From JBBCJR01 sp037190805 (GTDB lineage: Bacteria; Pseudomonadota; Alphaproteobacteria; Sphingomonadales; Sphingomonadaceae): DNA of 61,255 bases. The notes under the pieces are model-generated. The model made no database searches and was not told where the DNA came from. It saw only the letters and a list, made by a program, of their open reading frames with translations. Location: assembly GCA_037190805.1 (NCBI GenBank), contig JBBCJR010000033.1:1-61255 (forward strand). The letters run 5' to 3'. The translations under genes were made by a program, and so were the position numbers. Below are positions 36,683 through 45,338 of the stretch, one piece after another. Position 1 is the stretch's first letter. Each line of letters begins with the position of its first letter.

Positions 36683-37100
36683 GGCGCAGCGCCCAGACCG
36701 GATTCTGCCCGTCCGTCGCCTTCTGATAGACGAAGTCATAGCGATCGAGCGCGCGGGCCAGTACTTCGGTGTCGATCTCCGCGTTGGGCGCAAACGCATC
36801 GAAGCCGCAGCGGCGCATCAGCGGCACCAGGTCGACCAGCACGTCGCCGGCGGCCCGCAGCTCGCCGGTATAGCCCGCCTCCCGCAGGATACGGGCGGCG
36901 GAAAAGCCGCGTCCGTCGCGAAAGCGCGGGAAATCGACCTCGATCAGCGCCAGCCGGCCCAGATGCGGGATGAGCGCGCGGGCGTCGTCGCCGGCCTCCA
37001 GCCGCACGGCGGTGGCGCTGTCCTGGCCGAGGAAGGCGTCCAGCGTCACCGCCGGCTCCTCGTGCGGGGCATCGTCGCGCAGGCGCAGGGGATCAGCCAT
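36675..37100 (-). CDS. DUF934 family protein
   Basis: The ATG at 37100 gives 141 residues. Typical family features are the LGRLALIEVDFPRFRDGRGFSAARILRE core and the final DRYDFVYQKA. It is always found in sulfite-reductase operons and is thought to help electron transfer to or maturation of the reductase, but no function is proven. Both its borders overlap neighbours by the same 8 bases (ATGGCTGA), so cysI, DUF934 and cysH are tightly coupled. Confidence 0.93.
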   Translation of the reverse strand: MADPLRLRDDAPHEEPAVTLDAFLGQDSATAVRLEAGDDARALIPHLGRLALIEVDFPRFRDGRGFSAARILREAGYTGELRAAGDVLVDLVPLMRRCGFDAFAPNAEIDTEVLARALDRYDFVYQKATDGQNPVWALRHG

Positions 37101-38727
37101 AGATCGCTTCCTTGAACGTCTCGAACCCGACCCGGCGATAGGTGTCGAGGAAGCGTTCGCCCGGCTCGCGCACGGCACGGAACCGGTCGAGCGTGCGGCC
37201 GATCGCGTCGACCACCCCATCCTCGTCAAAGCCGGGACCAGTGATGCGGCCGAGGCTGGCATCCTCCGCCCCCGATCCGCCGAGGAGAAGCTGGTAATTC
37301 TCCGTCCCCTTCCGGTCGACGCCGAGGATGCCGATGTGGCCGACATGGTGGTGCCCGCAGGCATTGATGCAGCCGGAAATCTTCAGCTTCAGTTCGCCCA
37401 GGTCGCGCTGCTCCTCGATCGACCCGAACCGTTCGGCGATCTTCTGCGCCAGCGGGATCGAGCGGGCATTGGCGAGGCTGCAATAATCAAGGCCGGGGCA
37501 GGCGATGATGTCGCTGATCAGATCGAGATTGGGCTCGGCCAGACCGGCCGCATCCAACGCCTGCCACACCACCTTGAGGTCGGCCTTGCGGACATGCGGC
37601 AGAACGATGTTCTGGGCATGGGTGACGCGCAGTTCGTCAAAGCTGTAGCGCTCGGCAAGGTCGGCCATCAGGTCGATCTGGTCGGCCGAGGCGTCGCCCG
37701 GAATCCCGCCCCGGGGCTTCAGGCTGATATTGACGATCGCATAGCCGGGCGCTTTGTGCGCGGCGACATTCTGGTCGACCCACAGCGCGAAGGCGGGATC
37801 GTCGCGGTCGATCTCGTCCGCTATCCCGGTCTCGAACGGCGGCGGCGCGAAAAAGGCGGCGATACGGTCGAACTCGACCTGCGGCACGTCGCTGCCATTG
37901 GGCAGGATCTGCTGCCATTCCTCCTCGACCTGGCGGGTGAACTCCTCGTGCCCTAGGTCGTGGACCAGAATCTTGATCCGCTGCTTGTGGATGTTGTCGC
38001 GGCGGCCCCAGCGGTTCCAGACCCTGAGCGCCGCTTCCAGATAGCTGATCAGATGCTCGGCCGGCAGGAAGGGACGGATCAGGGGCGCGACGAACGGCGT
38101 CCGGCCCATGCCGCCGCCGATATAGACTTCGAAGCCGAGCTGGCCGGCCCCATTGCGAACGAGGCGCAGGCCGACATCGTGCAGGCGGATCGCGACCCGG
38201 TCCTCCTCCGCCGCCGTCACCGCGATCTTGAACTTGCGCGGCAGATAGCTGAACTCTGGATGGAACGTCGTCGCCTGACGGACCAGTTCCGCCCATGGCC
38301 GGGGATCACAGACTTCATCCGCGGCGGCACCCGCATATTGGTCGGACGACAGGTTGCGGATGCTCTCGCCGCTGGTCTGGATGGCATGCATCTCCACCGT
38401 CGCCAGCTCGGCGAGAATGTCGGGTGCGTCCTCCAGCCGAATCCAGTTGTACTGGATGTTCTGACGCGTGGTGAAATGGCCGTAGTCGCGATCATATTTG
38501 CGCGCGATGTGAGCCAGCATCCTGACCTGCCGCGCATTGGCGGTGCCATAGGGGATGGCGACACGCAGCATATAGGCATGCAGCTGAAGATAGAGGCCGT
38601 TCTTCAGCCGCAGGGGCTTGAACTGGTCCTCGCTGAGATCGCCGGCGAGGCGTCGCGTCACCTGGTCGCGGAACTCGTCGACCCGCGCATCGACGATCGC
38701 CTGGTCATAGTGGTCGAACTTGTACAT
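37093..38727 (-). CDS. cysI: Sulfite reductase hemoprotein (nitrite/sulfite reductase family)
   Basis: The 544-residue protein has the two-domain siroheme/[4Fe-4S] layout. Cluster ligands are in CPGLDYCSLANAR (around residues 416-422) and KISGCINACGHHHVGHIG. GHFTTRQNIQYNWIRLED and GGGMGRTPFVA bind the siroheme. It reduces sulfite to sulfide in six electrons. No cysJ flavoprotein is nearby, so electrons may come from ferredoxin or via DUF934. Transcribed between DUF2849 (1-bp overlap) and DUF934 (8-bp overlap). Confidence 0.96.
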   Translation of the reverse strand: MYKFDHYDQAIVDARVDEFRDQVTRRLAGDLSEDQFKPLRLKNGLYLQLHAYMLRVAIPYGTANARQVRMLAHIARKYDRDYGHFTTRQNIQYNWIRLEDAPDILAELATVEMHAIQTSGESIRNLSSDQYAGAAADEVCDPRPWAELVRQATTFHPEFSYLPRKFKIAVTAAEEDRVAIRLHDVGLRLVRNGAGQLGFEVYIGGGMGRTPFVAPLIRPFLPAEHLISYLEAALRVWNRWGRRDNIHKQRIKILVHDLGHEEFTRQVEEEWQQILPNGSDVPQVEFDRIAAFFAPPPFETGIADEIDRDDPAFALWVDQNVAAHKAPGYAIVNISLKPRGGIPGDASADQIDLMADLAERYSFDELRVTHAQNIVLPHVRKADLKVVWQALDAAGLAEPNLDLISDIIACPGLDYCSLANARSIPLAQKIAERFGSIEEQRDLGELKLKISGCINACGHHHVGHIGILGVDRKGTENYQLLLGGSGAEDASLGRITGPGFDEDGVVDAIGRTLDRFRAVREPGERFLDTYRRVGFETFKEAIYG

Positions 38728-39020
38728 CAGATCACCCAGTCAGGGGCGGGCGCCTCGCGGCGAATGCCGAGATCGGGACGCACAGTGGGGCCAAGCGCAC
38801 GAATGCGCTCCTTGATATGCAGGGGACGGGGGCCGTCGGCACCGGGTTCGGCGGCAACGATATAAGGCCCGTTGACCCGCCGCACGCCTTCCTCGCGGGC
38901 CGCGATCGCCTCGCCATGCTCGCCGACGTCGACGGCCTCGGCGACATGGCGGGACCATTCGCCGCCCGCCCACCAGATCACGTCGCCGCTGACGAGATCG
39001 TTGCCGGTCAGGATCTTCAC
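38727..39020 (-). CDS. DUF2849 family protein
   Basis: The 97-residue protein starts with GTG at 39020, overlapping the cobA stop by 4 bp (GTGA). It carries the family pattern VKILTGNDLVSGDVIWWAGGEW, then EHGEAIAAREEG and VNGPYIVAAEP. Genes of this family sit between cobA and cysI in many alphaproteobacteria. Function unknown; the position hints at a role in sulfite reductase assembly or siroheme delivery. Its stop overlaps the cysI start by 1 bp. Confidence 0.88.
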   Translation of the reverse strand: MKILTGNDLVSGDVIWWAGGEWSRHVAEAVDVGEHGEAIAAREEGVRRVNGPYIVAAEPGADGPRPLHIKERIRALGPTVRPDLGIRREAPAPDWVI

Positions 39021-39805
39021 GCCACACTCTCCGCCCGTACCGCCAGCGCCCGCAGCCGGTCCTCGGCGTCGGACAGCAGCACCACTTCGCCAACCACCAG
39101 AATCGCCGGGCTCTGCACCCGCTCGCGCTCGACCAGATCGCCCAAGTCGGCAAGCAGCGTCCGCATCGCCCGGCTGCCGGGCAGGGTGCCGCGCTCCAGC
39201 ACCGCCGCGGGCATGTCGGGCGAGACACCGTCGGCGATCAGCTTGTCGACGATGCCGCGTGCCGAAGACACGCCCATATAGATCACCAGCGTCCGCCCGC
39301 GCCCGGCAAGCCCCGCCCAGTTCTGATCTGACAACCCCTTGCACTGACCGGCGACGAAGCTGACCGCGCTGGAAAAATCGCGATGGGTGAGCGGCAGCAT
39401 CGCCTCGGCCGCGCAGCCCAGGGCCGCGGACACGCCGGGCACCACCTCGACGAGCAGGCCGGCGGCGCGCACCGCCTCCACTTCCTCACCGCCGCGGCCA
39501 AAGATGAACGGGTCACCGCCCTTCACGCGCACCACCACCGATCCCGCCTTCACATGGGCGACGATGAGGGCGTTGATCGCCGCCTGCGACAGGGTGTGGC
39601 GTGCCCGGCTCTTGGCGACGGAAATGCGCTGCGCCGTGGCCGGTGCGAGGTCCAGCACGCGGCGGTCGACCAGCCCGTCATGGACAACGACGTCGGCCGC
39701 TTCCAGCGCCCGCACCGCGCGCACGGTCAGGAGATCGGGATCGCCGGGGCCGGCGCCAACCAGGATGACGCGACCACGCGCGTACGGATCGAGAAGACTG
39801 GCCAT
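39017..39805 (-). CDS. cobA: Uroporphyrinogen-III C-methyltransferase
   Basis: The 262-residue enzyme has the SAM-binding VILVGAGPGDPDLLTVRA at the start, VVRVKGGDPFIFGRGGEE, and GVSAALGCAAEAMLPLTHR. It methylates uroporphyrinogen III twice to precorrin-2, the branch to siroheme and B12. It is the stand-alone version of the CysG C-terminal domain. Heads the sulfite reductase operon, fitting siroheme supply to CysI. The remaining siroheme enzyme is at 55.6 kb. Confidence 0.95.
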   Translation of the reverse strand: MASLLDPYARGRVILVGAGPGDPDLLTVRAVRALEAADVVVHDGLVDRRVLDLAPATAQRISVAKSRARHTLSQAAINALIVAHVKAGSVVVRVKGGDPFIFGRGGEEVEAVRAAGLLVEVVPGVSAALGCAAEAMLPLTHRDFSSAVSFVAGQCKGLSDQNWAGLAGRGRTLVIYMGVSSARGIVDKLIADGVSPDMPAAVLERGTLPGSRAMRTLLADLGDLVERERVQSPAILVVGEVVLLSDAEDRLRALAVRAESVA

Positions 39806-39930
39806 GGGCGGGAGATGGCGATTTTCGGCGCGATGCTCAAGCGACCTTCGCTTGGGGCGACGCTAGGAGAGCTTTCGTGGCGCGTCTGATGACGAGCGCC
39901 GGCGCCGGCCAAGCAGCGCAAGACGCATCC

Positions 39931-40248
39931 TCAACGCGACGGCAGCCGCCCGAACCGCGCCAGCAGGGTCAGGATGGTCGGCCAGGCCATGGTGTTGAAC
40001 AGATCGTGGCGGCTGGCCCGCCAATGCCAGCGCCCCGCGTCGACTAGGTTGGCGTGCATGTCGAGCAATTCGCCCAAGGTACACGCGATCAGCACCACCA
40101 GCCACGGCCGCCACGACTTCAGCGGCCATCGGCCCAAGATCGCCGCAGTGAAGAACAGGATAAGAGCGATGTGTATATGAAGCGCGTCCTTATCCAGCTC
40201 CGTCGCCGCCATCACCCACAATTTTGCTGCCTGATAGTCAAAGGTCAC
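39931..40248 (-). CDS. Small multi-helix membrane protein, unrecognised
   Basis: A GTG at 40248 overlaps the yhhQ stop by 4 bp and gives 105 residues with three likely membrane helices: ALHIHIALILFFTAAIL, PWLVVLIACTLGELLDM, and TMAWPTILTLLARF. A His-rich start (HIHI) and GELLDMHANL are notable. I do not recognise the family. The tight coupling suggests a partner or chaperone for the transporter, but that is only context. Confidence 0.75.
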   Translation of the reverse strand: MTFDYQAAKLWVMAATELDKDALHIHIALILFFTAAILGRWPLKSWRPWLVVLIACTLGELLDMHANLVDAGRWHWRASRHDLFNTMAWPTILTLLARFGRLPSR

Positions 40249-40973
40249 ACACGCATCCTGAACGGTGAGAAATTGGTGTCGGCGTCATAGACATCGACGC
40301 CTTCGTGGCGCTTCAGCCAGCCGACGAGCTGGTAGGTCATCGGGGTGAGCAGCACCTCCCACCCCACTTTCAACGCATATTGGGTGACGAGCACGGTCAG
40401 GAGCAGCGACGGCTCCCACAACCCCGCAAAGGCGACCGGATAGAAGATCAGGCTGTCGACGCCCTGCCCGACGACGGTGGAGCCGATCGTCCGCATCCAT
40501 AGATGCCGCCCCTTCGTCCACAGCTTCATTCGCGCCATGACATAGGCATTGGCGAACTCGCCGGCCCAGAAGGCGAGGATCGAGGCGAAGACGATCCGCG
40601 GCACCTGGCCGAAAATCTGCTCATAAGCCTCCTGCCCCTGCCAGGTGGCGGCGGGCGGAAGGGCCACCACAACCCACGACATGAACGCCATGAAACTCAA
40701 CGCCGCGAATCCCGCCCACACGCAGCGCCGGGCCCGGCTGTAGCCATAGACCTCGGTCAGCACGTCCCCCAGAACATAGGACAGGGGGAAAAACAGGATG
40801 CCGGCGCCGAACGGCCAGTCGCCGATCAGGGGCAGGTCAATGGTCGCGACCTTGCCCGCGCCCAGGACGTTCGACAGCAGGAGGATGGTGACGAACGCCG
40901 CCATGGCGAAATCGAACGTGCGGAAACGGCCGCCGGTCAGCTGGTTCGCTTCGATAGGCTTGGGCGACGACAT
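40245..40973 (-). CDS. yhhQ: Queuosine precursor transporter
   Basis: The 242-residue protein has about six membrane helices and the VUT family pattern: LSNVLGAGKVATIDL, FPLSYVLGDVLTEVYGYSRA, and MRTIGSTVVGQGVDSLIFY. In E. coli this family imports preQ0/preQ1 for tRNA queuosine. The gene is followed by a small membrane protein with a 4-bp overlap. I looked for a preQ1 riboswitch upstream and did not see one. Confidence 0.93.
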   Translation of the reverse strand: MSSPKPIEANQLTGGRFRTFDFAMAAFVTILLLSNVLGAGKVATIDLPLIGDWPFGAGILFFPLSYVLGDVLTEVYGYSRARRCVWAGFAALSFMAFMSWVVVALPPAATWQGQEAYEQIFGQVPRIVFASILAFWAGEFANAYVMARMKLWTKGRHLWMRTIGSTVVGQGVDSLIFYPVAFAGLWEPSLLLTVLVTQYALKVGWEVLLTPMTYQLVGWLKRHEGVDVYDADTNFSPFRMRV

Positions 40974-41134
40974 TCGCTCATTTCCTTCCCCGATGCGTTT
41001 CCGACGACCTCCCGCGCCTTGTCAATCGTCAGACCTGATTCGCACCGGCGCATCATGATCACCGTTGTATTTGAGACACCGGAGCCTGTTTTAAGCTTGA
41101 ATCCAGCGCCATCGTGCGACAAAAGGCCGCCACT

Positions 41135-41509
41135 ATGTCGACCCGCACCCTTTCAGTGGCCGCGATCGCGGCCTTCGCCCTTCTTTCGGCTTGCAACAAG
41201 CAGGAAGCCACCGACGCCAACGCGACGGCCGCTGTCAACCAGGTCGAGGAAGAAGTTCCTCTGCCGATGATCGTCAAGTCGACGCCATATCGCTGCGCCG
41301 ATGGCAGCACGGCATCGGTCGATTTCTTCAACACCGACGCGCAGGTGGCCGTGAAGGTGAACGGCGCCGATCTTCCCACCGTGCTGACCACCGAGACGCC
41401 GGGTCCCGACGCCACCTTCACCCATGCCGACGGCTGGTCGCTGAAGCGCGACGGCGACAACGTCCTGCTCGCCAGCCCGGAAAAGCCGGAGCAGCTCTGC
41501 AAGAGCTGA
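41135..41509 (+). CDS. MliC-like lipoprotein (putative lysozyme inhibitor)
   Basis: From the ATG at 41135 it has 124 residues with a lipobox LLSAC (Cys20). The mature part has the MliC/PliC beta-barrel pattern: TPYRCADGSTASVDFFN, VKVNGADLPTVLT and HADGWSLKRDGDNVLLA, with a second cysteine near the end (LCKS). Such proteins inhibit host C-type lysozyme. The match is by pattern and not certain; a general small lipoprotein is the alternative. Ends at a strong terminator. Confidence 0.7.
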   Translation: MSTRTLSVAAIAAFALLSACNKQEATDANATAAVNQVEEEVPLPMIVKSTPYRCADGSTASVDFFNTDAQVAVKVNGADLPTVLTTETPGPDATFTHADGWSLKRDGDNVLLASPEKPEQLCKS

Positions 41510-41536
41510 AGCAGGTCCGGTTTCTGACCTCCGTTC

Positions 41537-41571
41537 AAAAACGGCCGGGACAGGTTCCCGGCCGTTTTTTT
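41537..41571 (+). terminator. Rho-independent terminator
   Basis: A 10-bp perfect stem (41541-41550 with 41556-41565), a CAGGT loop, flanked by AAAA on the left and seven Ts on the right. It works in either direction and closes the MliC-like gene before purL. Confidence 0.95.
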
Positions 41572-41650
41572 AATGCCTGATCGACGGCAAGCGCCGGCAC
41601 CCGGCTTATCCCTTCGACATCGCCGCCGCGTCGGGCTAAGGGCCTCGGCT

Positions 41651-43867
41651 ATGCAGGACAGCGCCTCGATTCCCGCCGCCATCACCGACCAGATCGTCGC
41701 CGAGCATGGCTTCACCCCCGACGAATACCAGCGCCTGCTCGGTGCCCTCGGCCGCGAGCCGAACCTGACCGAGCTTGGCATCTTCTCGGTGATGTGGTCG
41801 GAGCATTGCTCGTACAAATCGTCGCGCATCCACCTGAAGAAGCTGCCGACGACCGGCCCGGTGGTGATCTGCGGACCGGGCGAGAATGCCGGCGTCGTCG
41901 ATATCGGGGATGGTCAGGCGGCCATCTTCAAGATGGAGAGCCACAACCACCCGAGCTATATCGAGCCCTATCAGGGCGCGGCGACCGGGGTCGGCGGCAT
42001 ATTGCGCGACGTGTTCACCATGGGCGCGCGGCCGGTGGCGAACCTCAACGCGCTGCGCTTCGGCCGCCCGGATCACCCCAAGATGCGCCACCTGATCGCC
42101 GGTGTCGTGTCGGGCATCGGCGGCTACGGCAATTGCGTGGGCGTGCCAACGGTGGGCGGCGAGGTCAATTTCCACCCCGCCTATGACGGCAACATCCTGG
42201 TCAACGCGATGACCGTGGGCGTCGCCGATACCGCCAAGATCTTCTACTCCGCCGCCTCGGGCGTCGGTAATCCGATCGTCTATGTCGGGTCCAAGACCGG
42301 CCGCGACGGCATTCACGGCGCGACCATGGCGTCGGCCGACTTCTCCGAGGATTCGGAGGAGAAGCGCCCGACCGTGCAGGTCGGAGACCCGTTCACCGAA
42401 AAGCTGCTGATCGAGGCGTGCCTGGAACTGATGGCGTCGGACGCCATCGTCGCCATTCAGGACATGGGCGCGGCCGGCCTCACCTCGTCCTCGGTCGAGA
42501 TGGCGTCGAAGGGCGGCGTCGGCATCCTTCTCGACATGGACAAGGTGCCGTGCCGCGAAACCGGCATGACCCCTTATGAGATGATGCTGTCGGAATCGCA
42601 GGAGCGAATGCTGATGGTGCTGAAGCCCGGCCGCGAGGCCGAGGCGGAAGCGATCTTCACCAAGTGGGAACTGGATTTCGCCGTCATCGGCTCCGTCACC
42701 GACACCGGCCATATGGTCCTGACCTGGCAGGGCGAGACCGTGGCCGACATCCCCCTCGGCCCTCTGGCTGACAATGCGCCCGCCTATGACCGGCCGTGGG
42801 TACCGACGCCCGCGCCGGCGCCGCTGGCCGACGTGCCGGCGTCGAAGGATATCCTCGCCGACCTGGTCACGCTGATGGGCTCTCCCGATCTCGCCAGCCG
42901 CCGCTGGATCTGGGAGCAATATGACCACATGGTCGGCGCCGACACCATCGGCCGGCCGGGCGGCGACGCCGCCGTCGTCCGCGTCCATGGAACCCGGAAG
43001 GCGCTGGCGGCGACGGCCGACTGCACGCCGCGCTACTGTTTCGCCGATCCGGTCGCGGGTGGACGGCAGGCGATCGCCGAGACGTGGCGCAACCTGACTG
43101 CCGTCGGGGCGACGCCGCTCGCCGCCACCGACTGCATGAACTTCGGCAATCCCCAGCGACCGGAGATCATGGGTCAGTTCGTCGGCTGCATCGAAGGGAT
43201 GGCCGAGGCGTGCCGCGCCCTCGACTTCCCGATCGTGTCGGGCAATGTCAGCCTCTACAACGAAACCAAGAATGACGACGGCACCGGCAGCGCCATTCTG
43301 CCGACTCCCGCCATCGGCGGCGTCGGCCTGCTGGCCGACGCCGATCGCCGCGCGACGATCGCCTTCACAGCCGACGGTCAGGATATCGTGCTCGTCGGTG
43401 ACACCGCCGGTCATCTCGGCCAGTCGCTGTGGCTGCGCTATGTCGCCGGCCGCGAAGCCGGGCCGCCGCCGCCTGTCGACCTTGCCGCCGAACGCCGCAA
43501 CGGTGATTTCGTGCGCAGCCTGATCGCCGCGGGCACGGTCGCCACGGTCCATGACTGCGCTGACGGCGGACTACTGGTCGCGGTAACCGAAATGGCACTT
43601 GCCTCCGGCATCGGGGCTACGCTCAACCTCGTCGCCACCGACGCCGCTCAGGCCTTCGGAGAAGATCAGGCCCGTTATGTGGTGGCCGGAGATGGCGCCG
43701 CAATCACGGAGGCCGCTCGCGCGGCGGGCGTGCCCGCCACGGTGCTCGGCCGGACGGGCGGGGATGCGATCGCGGTTGAGGGCGCCGGCGCGGCGCGACT
43801 CGAGGTGATTCGTCGCGATCACGAAGGATTCTTCCCCGATCTCATGGGCGCGCCAGGCGCCGCCTGA
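41651..43867 (+). CDS. purL: Phosphoribosylformylglycinamidine synthase subunit PurL
   Basis: From the ATG at 41651 the protein has 738 residues, the small-PurL size used with PurS and PurQ. Landmarks are MWSEHCSYKSSRIHLKKLP, ESHNHPSYIEPYQGAATGVGG, IQDMGAAGLTSSSVEMA and ATDCMNFGNPQRPE. It uses ATP and ammonia from PurQ to make FGAM in purine synthesis. The upstream in-frame extension has no family support. No purS or purQ lies in the window. Confidence 0.97.
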   Translation: MQDSASIPAAITDQIVAEHGFTPDEYQRLLGALGREPNLTELGIFSVMWSEHCSYKSSRIHLKKLPTTGPVVICGPGENAGVVDIGDGQAAIFKMESHNHPSYIEPYQGAATGVGGILRDVFTMGARPVANLNALRFGRPDHPKMRHLIAGVVSGIGGYGNCVGVPTVGGEVNFHPAYDGNILVNAMTVGVADTAKIFYSAASGVGNPIVYVGSKTGRDGIHGATMASADFSEDSEEKRPTVQVGDPFTEKLLIEACLELMASDAIVAIQDMGAAGLTSSSVEMASKGGVGILLDMDKVPCRETGMTPYEMMLSESQERMLMVLKPGREAEAEAIFTKWELDFAVIGSVTDTGHMVLTWQGETVADIPLGPLADNAPAYDRPWVPTPAPAPLADVPASKDILADLVTLMGSPDLASRRWIWEQYDHMVGADTIGRPGGDAAVVRVHGTRKALAATADCTPRYCFADPVAGGRQAIAETWRNLTAVGATPLAATDCMNFGNPQRPEIMGQFVGCIEGMAEACRALDFPIVSGNVSLYNETKNDDGTGSAILPTPAIGGVGLLADADRRATIAFTADGQDIVLVGDTAGHLGQSLWLRYVAGREAGPPPPVDLAAERRNGDFVRSLIAAGTVATVHDCADGGLLVAVTEMALASGIGATLNLVATDAAQAFGEDQARYVVAGDGAAITEAARAAGVPATVLGRTGGDAIAVEGAGAARLEVIRRDHEGFFPDLMGAPGAA

Positions 43868-43902
43868 CACGAGAATCCGTCGCAGGCGCAACAGGAAGGC
43901 AC

Positions 43903-43938
43903 TTGACAAGCCAGCGAGCTATTGCGATTTACTCGCAA
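43903..43938 (+). promoter_or_regulatory. Likely bfd promoter with overlapping Fur-like operator
   Basis: A TTGACA box at 43903-43908 is followed 17 bp later by a weak -10 region near 43926. A perfect palindrome, TTGCGA-N5-TCGCAA, covers 43922-43938, right over the -10. Alphaproteobacterial Fur/Mur sites have this kind of TTGCGA/TCGCAA arm. Binding would block RNA polymerase when iron is plentiful. The palindrome is direct; the regulator is inferred from the iron genes downstream. Confidence 0.55.
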
Positions 43939-43975
43939 AAGCCGCCTGCAAGACTCGGCGGCCTGGAGAGCGTCG

Positions 43976-44146
43976 ATGGTCGTCTGCGTCTGCAATGGCA
44001 TCCGGGAGCGGGATTTGCGCGGAGTTGCGCGCAGTGGCGCGGCTGATCCATGCGCCGCCTACCGCTCGTTGGGCCGCCGCGCGAAGTGCGGTCAGTGCTT
44101 CCCATTCGCACGCGAAATCATTGCCGCAGAGCGCGCCAACCCCTGA
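43976..44146 (+). CDS. bfd: Bacterioferritin-associated ferredoxin
   Basis: The 56-residue [2Fe-2S] protein has the BFD ligand set: Cys4 and Cys6 in VVCVCNGI, Cys38 and Cys41 in AKCGQCF. Bfd reduces the bacterioferritin heme so that stored iron is released. It lies 97 bp before bfr on the same strand, behind the Fur-like operator, which fits iron-starvation expression. Confidence 0.93.
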   Translation: MVVCVCNGIRERDLRGVARSGAADPCAAYRSLGRRAKCGQCFPFAREIIAAERANP

Positions 44147-44243
44147 CATTGACTTGCAATTTCTGGCGGAAATCCGCCATTGACGACGCCTGAAAGCTGG
44201 TCCAGTCCATCGGCCATTCCGACCTTTTAAAGGAGGGGCCGAC

Positions 44244-44723
44244 ATGAAGGGCGACCCGCGCGTCATCGATTATCTGAACGAGGCGCTCAAGAACGAGCTG
44301 ACCGCGATCAACCAGTATTTCCTCCACTACCGCATGCTCGACCATTGGGGCGTCAAGAAGCTCGCCAAGTTCGAATATGAGGAATCGATCGACGAGATGA
44401 AGCACGCCGACAAGCTGGCGGAGCGCATCCTGTTTCTCGATGGACTGCCCAACTTCCAGCTGCTGGGCCGCCTGCGCATCGGCGAGACGGTGGAAGAGGT
44501 GCTGAAGGCCGACCTCGATCTCGAGAACGAAGCGGTGCCCCAGCTGAAGGAAGCGATCGCCCATTGCGAGACGGTGCGCGACTATGTCAGCCGCGACCTG
44601 TTCGCCTCGATCCTCGAGAATGAGGAGGAGCATGTCGACGTGCTGGAGAAGCAGTTCGACATGATCCGCCTGATGGGCATCCAGAACTATATCCAGCTGC
44701 AGTCCGAGGCGGCAGAGGATTGA
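44244..44723 (+). CDS. bfr: Bacterioferritin
   Basis: The 159-residue protein matches E. coli Bfr closely: MKGDPRVIDYLNEALKNELTA-type start, Glu ligands in EESIDEMKHADKL and EENEEEHVD-like ILENEEEHVDVLE. The heme-binding Met52 is present. It stores iron as a 24-mer. A small 6-bp hairpin (44164-44179) lies between bfd and bfr. AGGAGG-like GGAGGGG precedes the ATG. Confidence 0.97.
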   Translation: MKGDPRVIDYLNEALKNELTAINQYFLHYRMLDHWGVKKLAKFEYEESIDEMKHADKLAERILFLDGLPNFQLLGRLRIGETVEEVLKADLDLENEAVPQLKEAIAHCETVRDYVSRDLFASILENEEEHVDVLEKQFDMIRLMGIQNYIQLQSEAAED

Positions 44724-44886
44724 TCGGGTCGGGGGCGTCCCCGAGACGCCTCCTCCCCGTCACCCTTCAAGGCACTTTACCGCTTGGGGAGGCGCATCCG
44801 GGCCGTCATCCCCTCCCCGGCATGACCTGAACCGCGCGGCGTGGCGGGCGGCTTACCCGGCGCTGGTTGCTGCCGACGCCGCAATC

Positions 44887-45282
44887 CTACTCCCGTCCAG
44901 CATCGCGCTGGACCAGCGGATTGGTCGCGGCATCGAACCACTCCACTGTGCGCCCGAACAGCGGCGCCAGCGCGACGACATGGACCAGAAGCTCGTCGGG
45001 CGCCTCGCGGGTTTCCACGCATTTGCGGGCGCCCAGCTCGATCCTTTCGGCCAGATCGCCCAGGCGGGCAGCGCCGAACTGATAGGCCTCGCCCTTCAGC
45101 CGATGGGCCGGAGTGACCATGGCGGCGGCATCGCCGGCGCGCATCGCCTCCTCGATCTGGGCCACAGCCTTCACGCCATCCTCGCGGAAATAGCCCAGCA
45201 GACGGATGAATGCGCTTCCGAGCTGAGCCCTGCTCCGCTCGAAGAAGGTCGCATCGATCACCGCCGCGCCGTTCATCTCCAT
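44887..45282 (-). CDS. Hpt-domain phosphotransfer protein
   Basis: The ATG at 45282 follows GGAG and gives 131 residues. The phosphorylation site is His60 in PAHRLKGEAYQFG, the HxxKG motif of histidine phosphotransfer domains, within a helical bundle (ATFFERSRAQLGSAFIRLL). No kinase or receiver gene is adjacent, so its pathway is unknown. It is a stand-alone Hpt that may relay phosphate between distant kinases and regulators. Neighbour upstream is the TusA-like gene. Confidence 0.85.
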   Translation of the reverse strand: MEMNGAAVIDATFFERSRAQLGSAFIRLLGYFREDGVKAVAQIEEAMRAGDAAAMVTPAHRLKGEAYQFGAARLGDLAERIELGARKCVETREAPDELLVHVVALAPLFGRTVEWFDAATNPLVQRDAGRE

Positions 45283-45338
45283 TCCCGTCTCCAAAAAAAG
45301 GCGCTGGATCCGTATCCAGGACCCACATCGCCGGATGT

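Noticed and set aside
40974..41134. Possible preQ1 riboswitch before yhhQ
   Set aside because: I found no preQ1 aptamer-like pseudoknot or conserved core in the stretch before the start.
41636..43552. A 638-codon open frame on the minus strand opposite purL
   Set aside because: It is a codon-bias shadow of the purL gene in high-GC DNA, with no family-like motifs and no ribosome-binding site.
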